In this document: in pieces, positions 5,159-5,653 of the stretch
Numbering within the stretch: the first letter of the stretch is position 1
Layout of the letters: each line of letters opens with the position of its first letter
DNA from: Lachnoclostridium sp. UBA7215
GTDB taxonomy: Bacteria; Bacillota; Clostridia; Lachnospirales; Lachnospiraceae
DNA: 5,653 nt
Assembly (NCBI GenBank): GCA_002490465.1
Contig: DKUB01000021.1
Location: 1-5,653 of the forward strand
Direction of reading: 5' to 3'
Position numbers and translations under genes: made by a program
Notes under the pieces: generated by a model
Databases searched by the model: none
What the model saw: the letters and a program-made list of their open reading frames with translations, nothing else
Told to the model about the DNA's origin: nothing

Positions 5159-5593
5159 CAGATAATTGATATCAATAAAATAGGGGTTGAACAGCAAAAT
5201 AGCTGTAAGATTACATTAAATTTATTAGCATCCTATGGAATTGTGCAGAAAAGCCCTTTAACAGTTGATGGTGGAGATATAGAAGAAATGTTTACTCAGC
5301 TAAATACCACGCAATCATCATCTGAAAAAGAGGATGCTGTTTTGGATTTAGATGGGGAGTACACACTGACTCCAATCACAGAGTTGTTTTATAATTATAT
5401 GTGTGGTATGTCACAGTTATATAGAAACAAGTTGTTTTGATAAAGATAATGCACATAAAAAATTCAAAGAATTTGAGACACAAATAGAAAACAATTGAGA
5501 AGACAGACGGATGCTCTTATGGCAGCAGGAGTAAACCGAAAAAATCTCACTGATTTTGTCATCCTTTTTGTCTGTAATGAAAAATATTGTTGA
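5159..5593 (+). pseudogene. Decayed gene of unknown function, no start codon and two frameshifts
   Basis: One frame is open from 5159 to the TGA at 5438-5440 and reads like real protein (ITLNLLASYG, then LTVDGGDIEEMFTQL, then ITELFYNYMCGMSQLYRNKLF). It has no ATG; the only usual start is a GTG at 5243 without a ribosome-binding site. Past the stop, the next frame continues plausibly with DKDNAHKKFKEFETQIE up to about 5490. The first frame then resumes with QLRRQTDALMAAGVNRKNL and ends at TGA 5591-5593. One extra T in the TTTT at 5435-5438 and a compensating indel in the AAAA near 5487-5490 explain the pattern. The product would be a mostly helical protein that I do not recognise. It may be the tail of a transferred or mobile gene, but no transposase or integrase motif is visible. 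Confidence 0.5.
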
Positions 5594-5618
5594 GAAGTGT
5601 CAAAAAATGTGTTACAAT
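5590..5618 (+). promoter_or_regulatory. Sigma-A promoter reading out of the window
   Basis: TTGAGA (5590-5595), a 17-bp spacer, TACAAT (5613-5618), with TGT before the -10 (extended -10). The predicted start is near 5625. No start codon with a ribosome-binding site follows before the window ends, so the gene it drives lies beyond 5653. The -35 overlaps the final stop of the decayed gene. Confidence 0.7.
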
Positions 5619-5653
5619 CTCAAAAGAGCAATCGTGTTACAGGGTGCGTTGAC

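Noticed and set aside
5165..5176. 12-bp palindrome ATTGATATCAAT
   Set aside because: It sits at the start of the decayed gene with no linked promoter, is AT-rich, and palindromes of this size are common by chance.
5000..5197. Open frame of 65 codons on the - strand over the Nudix leader
   Set aside because: It crosses a consensus promoter, has no ribosome-binding site, and its composition does not look like a conserved protein.
1136..5653. GCGTTGAC present both before the Ig-like gene and at the window end
   Set aside because: An 8-base match is expected by chance in a window of this size, and the second copy is cut by the window edge.
1..5653. tRNA, rRNA, CRISPR array, insertion sequence or phage genes
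   Set aside because: No cloverleaf, rRNA signature, spaced repeat array, transposase, integrase or phage structural motif was seen on either strand.

Overview
The window looks like chromosomal DNA from a gut-type Clostridia, most probably a Lachnospiraceae-like Firmicute. The signs are moderate GC, strong AGGAGG ribosome-binding sites, sigma-A promoters with TG-extended -10 boxes, and secreted proteins built from Fn3, Ig-like and BIG2 modules with lysine-rich C-termini. The genus is inference. No tRNA, rRNA, CRISPR array or intact mobile element was seen.

Left block (1-3324, + strand): the 3' part of a CotH-family secreted kinase gene is followed 12 nt later by a gene for a secreted multi-Ig-like protein. 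Both proteins end in a related, very basic Fn3-like module, so they probably work together at the cell surface. The second may be a substrate or partner of the kinase. Next comes a small coiled-coil protein gene with its own promoter and an almost absent 5' leader. A strong GC-rich hairpin at 3294-3324 closes this block and is shared with the convergent gene on the other side.

Middle block (3345-5082, - strand): a Nudix hydrolase gene with a consensus promoter is followed by a gene for a secreted protein of four BIG2 repeats. The BIG2 gene has its own promoter directly behind the Nudix stop codon. Its predicted mRNA begins with about 18 nt complementary to its own 3' flank (12 bp uninterrupted, then 6 bp after one bulge). 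The same leader holds a 6-bp hairpin that hides the ribosome-binding site. The long-range pairing would compete with that hairpin, so the layout resembles a 5'UTR-3'UTR translational switch. Read as DNA, it is an inverted repeat flanking the gene. This is the most unusual feature of the window.

Right block (5083-5653): a decayed, unrecognised + strand gene has no usable start codon and two compensating frameshifts. A good + strand promoter then points out of the window to an unseen gene.
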